From Polytrichum commune (taxonomy: Eukaryota; Streptophyta; Polytrichopsida; Polytrichales; Polytrichaceae): DNA of 64,000 bases. Each line of letters starts with the position of its first letter. The stretch's first letter is position 1. Below are positions 59,920-64,000 of the stretch, piece by piece. The stretch spans positions 30,630,001 through 30,694,000 of the forward strand of contig OX485804.1 in assembly GCA_950295325.1 (NCBI GenBank). The letters run 5' to 3'. The notes below the pieces were generated by a model. It saw nothing but the letters and a program-made list of their open reading frames with translations, searched no databases and had not been told where the DNA came from. The translations under genes and the position numbers were made by a program.

Positions 59920-61550
59920 AGACAACTTAGTTGAGCTGCTGCTTCTATTAATCGAGGTTAATTTCACAGAAGGTACTGATATAAAGTTGGAAAAAGGAGC
60001 TCATCTTCGTTAGTCAGCTACCTAGAACCTAGAATCCTCCTCTGCAATCTCGTACTGTATACAAGCAACATAAACAACACACTCGACAAATCTCCTCCAT
60101 AAACCTCTCGACAGCGACGTTATGCGACTTAAAGACTCCACAAAACGTCACTTATTAGATCTGGAGCGCAGTAAGCTGCTACCAAATGCCCCTCAGAACG
60201 AACCCAATGATGTCCCTCCTAACCCAATAACAAGTGGCAACGTCGATGCAGGACAACGCTAAAGATCAGAGCTGCCACTTTTAGATGCTTGGAGTTTCCC
60301 GGTCGATCGCTCGCATGCGCGTTCAGGTTCGTGGCGACCGGATCGGGCTTGCAGGTGTGGCTCCGAAGCCACGAATTTAAGAAAGTGCGCGCCGTCTGCC
60401 GAGGTTGGCTCCGCAGGCCCTCGCTAATTTCACACGTACCAAATCTACACAAGACCTAACACAGACTAGTAGACACACCTATTTCCGTTAACGCAACGTA
60501 TAGCCCAGCTACCCTACGGGCAGACATTAAACACCTCCCTACGAACTTTCGGGGGTGTCAGATCCAGGGGCAGCCCTCCCGGGAAAGTTTTAACCCGACC
60601 GAAAACTGCTACCCGTCCCGCCCAAATTCGAAAAAAACATTGCCCTTGCATTCTTGAAGGCCGCTTGACTACAAATCCCATATTGAGTGCACTTCACCTT
60701 CAAGGTCCAAAATCCAATATATATGTTCACTTTCATTGAATAAATAAACAATTGATTGAGATTTCATTATCAAAGTGAATTTGTCAATAAAGCATGTAAA
60801 TGACTTGGAATTCAAAAATATTATAAAACACCCTCACTACCACTGAGGTTATAATTTTTGTCACTTACAATTTGAATTTGACTTTGTCATTCTAAAATGA
60901 CACTTAAGTTAGTGTGCTGATTTAGTATGTATATTTTATAATATATTAGGTAATGTTATCTACTTTCACATATATTCATATGCATTCAATATGACAACAA
61001 TAAACAAATGATAATGTCAAACAGATGAAATATCAAGCGGATAAAGGCATAAATGTAGGACAATCATGAATGAAAGATGATGTTAAGTGGATGAAGTCGA
61101 GCAGATGAAGGTCATTGGATGAAACGGTTGGGAAACAAAGACCATTGGATCTAGGGGTTTAGATAATGATGGCCGTACATGCCAACCGTTAGATGTAGGT
61201 ATGATTAGATTTACGGCCGAGAAAGCTTGATAGTTGGAAGGGATAGTTCCACGAAGGGAGCGCGGGGGCTCATTCTCTCACTATTGTAATTATGACTATT
61301 CTTCTCCTGTGTCCTCTCTCCATGTAAGTAGATGCTCTCCATGTAGGTAGATGCAAAGAGTTGTTGAATGATAGGAATAGCAATGATGGACAAAAGGGTT
61401 TATAAACCCTATGGATGTTGAATTAAAAGGTTTTTGAATCTTATTGAAGAAAAATGTTATTGTTTAGTTGCATTAGCTTTGATATCCTAAGTTATTGGAT
61501 GTATAAATTATTACTTAATTTTTTACTTCATTACTTTTTGCCTTAGTTTA
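59920..61550. other. CML-B upstream region and intergenic DNA
   Basis: 60,230-60,620 is GC-richer with several CG dinucleotides, consistent with a promoter-proximal region. 61,010-61,140 has scattered GATGAA-type motifs. No other gene seen. Confidence 0.4.
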
Positions 61551-61559
61551 TACTCTAGT

Positions 61560-61975
61560 TTATGTGTTAGTGTTTGCATTATTGTTAGATTAGTCCTCCG
61601 CATTAATCTTCTATCTTAGTCTTTTGTATTAGTCTCTTATATTAAACTTTTGCATTATATTATGCATAAGTCTGCTACATTAACCCTCTATATAAGTCTC
61701 TTGCATCAACCTTCTACATTACTCTCATGTATTTTGTTTGGCATTAATCTCCTACATTAGCCTTCTACATTACTCTCATGAACTATCTTCGGCATTATTC
61801 CTCTGTATTACATTTTGTGTTAGGCTTTGCGCTAATGTTTTGCATTAAACTCTACATTAGTCTTCTACATCAGTATTTTGTATTCGTGTTTTATATTTTT
61901 GTTTTACATGTTATGCAATAGTGTTATGTATTAATCCTCTTTATCATGCCCTACATTAGTTTTATGTATTATAAG
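61560..61975 (+). repeat. degenerate minisatellite, unit about 15 bp
   Basis: Many imperfect copies of GCATTAGTCTTCTAC-like units (TTAGTCT, TCTACATTA, CTCTTGCAT), pyrimidine-rich on this strand. Confidence 0.75.
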
Positions 61976-61999
61976 AATTAAAATGTCATTGCTTGGAGG

Positions 62000-64000
62000 C
62001 ACTAGAGTAGTATATCCATTTGGCCAATCTTGTGGGTTCTTACTTTGCTTGGAGTAACAATTGTCACCACACCATCCCTCAAATTATACTCTTGGACTAT
62101 CTTGGGCTTTCAACTTCTCTTTTGTATTTTTTGACATGTCTCTATCATATTTAGAGTTAGTTATCTTATGATATTAACTCTCACTTGGCTATCATTTCGA
62201 CAATCTGTCATTATATGGGACTATTGCATGTTGATCCATTTAGGCCATAGTCAATATGTCTCTTTGGAAGTTTCACTTCCATTATTAATTCATGTTGCAA
62301 GTCTTTAATCCTCAATTCTACCATCAACCTTTCGTAGGAAAGACTATGGCATATTCTAGCTTCATTTCTCATAAGATTCACTTGCAACTTCTCTACTTAG
62401 TATAATTACTCTTGTCATATTTAATTCATTCCACTCACTAAATTCATAAATATGGACAAACTTGACAACTTGCCCATTCATTCCAACCACAATCACGTGC
62501 ACATTGAGTTCATCATCAACACATACTTGCCAAAACTTTCACAATCCCAACTCTATACATCTATGTCTATTCCTCTATCACATGCAATAATGACACAATC
62601 CCCATTATTTGTCTTACTATCTAAGTTCAACTCTCTTGTCTATAGTTTATTTCTTTGTAGCTATGGCCTCAACATATATAACAAGTAGTGTCGTCAACGT
62701 CAAGCGATAGTCTTCTTATCTTTTTGGGGCTTCATATAGTTGTAAATCCAAAACTATTTTTATGAGATTATAGACTCATTAACTCATCCTATGATGCATT
62801 CCATCTATTTTTTCATCAACTTTATCATCTATGAAGTATTTTCCTACTTACTACAAGGCCATGGCCAAAATAAGTATTACAATTATGCTTGTACTAATCT
62901 CAAAGTTAAAATCTCTTAATCAATTTACAACCATCATGCAAATCTTCATAACTGTAATCACCATCTTCATCTTTGGTGGACATGGCAACTTCTCACAAGA
63001 ATCACCCACACGAGTTAACACAATAGCAACACATCAATAAGATAGGCTATAACCTTTCTTCATATGTTTTAGTCAAATTTAGTTAATCAAATAATCTCCA
63101 GTGGTCACAACTTATTTTAGTGAGGTAAATTTTTCTCTTTGAAGGTAGCATTCTTAGTAGCCTATAGCATGCCCAAAATATCTTCAAATCTCATCATCCT
63201 CATTTGCAAACTCTTTGTCTTTTCTTGACAAGGTGTAGTAGACCTACTAGGCTATATCTTAGTTGCATTGTTACCCTCTAGTAATATCATTCACTCACTT
63301 AACTAATTCCCATCTCTTGGCCTAAGGCTTGGCTATACCCTCATTAATATCAACTACGCCCATCTCAGGCCCGCTTTGTTCATTCAATTCCACTTTGGCT
63401 ATTTGCTTTCTATCTTCCTACACTAAAACTATATCTTTAAACCACTTCATTGATCAAATGTGTATCTTTATCCTTCATGGATTATTGCCTCCTCTCATGT
63501 AAATAAATATTAAAAAATAAAATTTGATTGTATTTTGATTATTAGATAATCATTTGATCAATATCACCACCTGCACACCACTTGCATTGTTTTGTAAAAT
63601 GTGTATATATTGATTTTTTTATCAATATAAATTGCTTGGCTTTGTTGATCAACATATTTAAAAATGGCTATGACATGATTTTTTAAGCGATTAAAAGTTA
63701 GTACATAGTTTTCAATATAGTTAACAGTGAGTCAAAATGTATATTTATAGTTAAATACACACAAAGATGAAGAGATGTTCAATTTAACATGTTTACATTC
63801 ATATATAAGTAATTTTTATGCATTTATTTTTGTGACTAATAAATCATTTTCTAAATCCTCCAACCTCAAATTTTATTAGTTTATTATGATATGTGAAGTG
63901 TGTGTGATATACATTATTGTTAGTTATAAAGAATGATCGAGTTCTTAATATTATAGTCTAAGGTGGGTGATAAGCATTGTTGGGATCACAATATTTTGTT
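62000..64000. other. intergenic, old dispersed repeat at 62,870-63,430
   Basis: No gene accepted. 62,870-63,430 is weakly collinear with 8,750-9,300 (TTACAACCATCATGC, CATGGCAACT, CCCATCTCAGG). The remainder is AT-rich. Confidence 0.4.

Overview
The window looks like nuclear DNA of a land plant with a large, repeat-rich, AT-rich genome. Coding islands are small and intron-containing with GT/AG introns. There are two plant-type calmodulin-like genes, fragments of the plant housekeeping genes CLU/FMT and PRT6, and DNA transposons of plant type (Mutator-like, PIF/Harbinger, pogo-like, MITEs). I cannot fix the lineage from sequence alone; a fern or gymnosperm-like genome is an inference from the low gene density. 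No bacterial operon, CRISPR array, rRNA or complete tRNA gene is visible.

Layout. 1-3.05 kb: left-truncated copy (copy 1) of a Mutator-like element (MULE) with a decayed transposase on the minus strand. 3-9.3 kb: AT-rich intergenic DNA with old dispersed repeats. 9.3-12.5 kb: unrecognised multi-exon coding remnant on the minus strand with a minisatellite in its largest intron. 13.1-14.7 kb: unrecognised two-exon plus-strand gene. 15.3-16.1 kb: three exons of a CLU/FMT (clustered mitochondria) homologue, truncated at both ends. 17.0-17.4 kb: a 152-aa orphan ORF. 17.65-17.93 kb: a tRNA-derived SINE.

21,655-27,286: a complete MULE bounded by the 9-bp direct repeat AGTTGTGAT and by heptamer-rich terminal inverted repeats. 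It holds a decayed, internally deleted transposase (copy 2, minus strand), a divergent three-exon plus-strand gene of unknown function, and between them an array of nine palindromes centred on GTTAAC, six of them spaced about 105 bp apart. This array is the most unusual structure in the window.

27.3-42.2 kb: mostly non-coding, with a foldback element, a degenerate PRT6 (N-recognin E3 ligase, UBR box) fragment, and tandem repeats. 42,249-43,149: a two-exon calmodulin-like gene (CML-A). 59,186-59,912: a second one (CML-B) on the same strand with the same intron position, so the pair is probably a local duplication. Between them sit MITEs and an apparently intact 7.54-kb PIF/Harbinger transposon (50,207-57,746) with TAA target duplications, a full DDE transposase, a spliced Myb/trihelix-like ORF1, subterminal tandem repeats at both ends and a nested pogo-like element. 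The Harbinger sits inside a MITE whose relative at 45.4 kb preserves the uninterrupted target, so the insertion can be read base by base. 60-64 kb: AT-rich non-coding DNA with a minisatellite.

How the parts work together: the CML genes are the only convincing complete host genes. Nearly everything else is layered mobile DNA and captured or duplicated gene fragments. MITE in MITE, Harbinger in MITE and pogo-like in Harbinger give a relative order of insertion.
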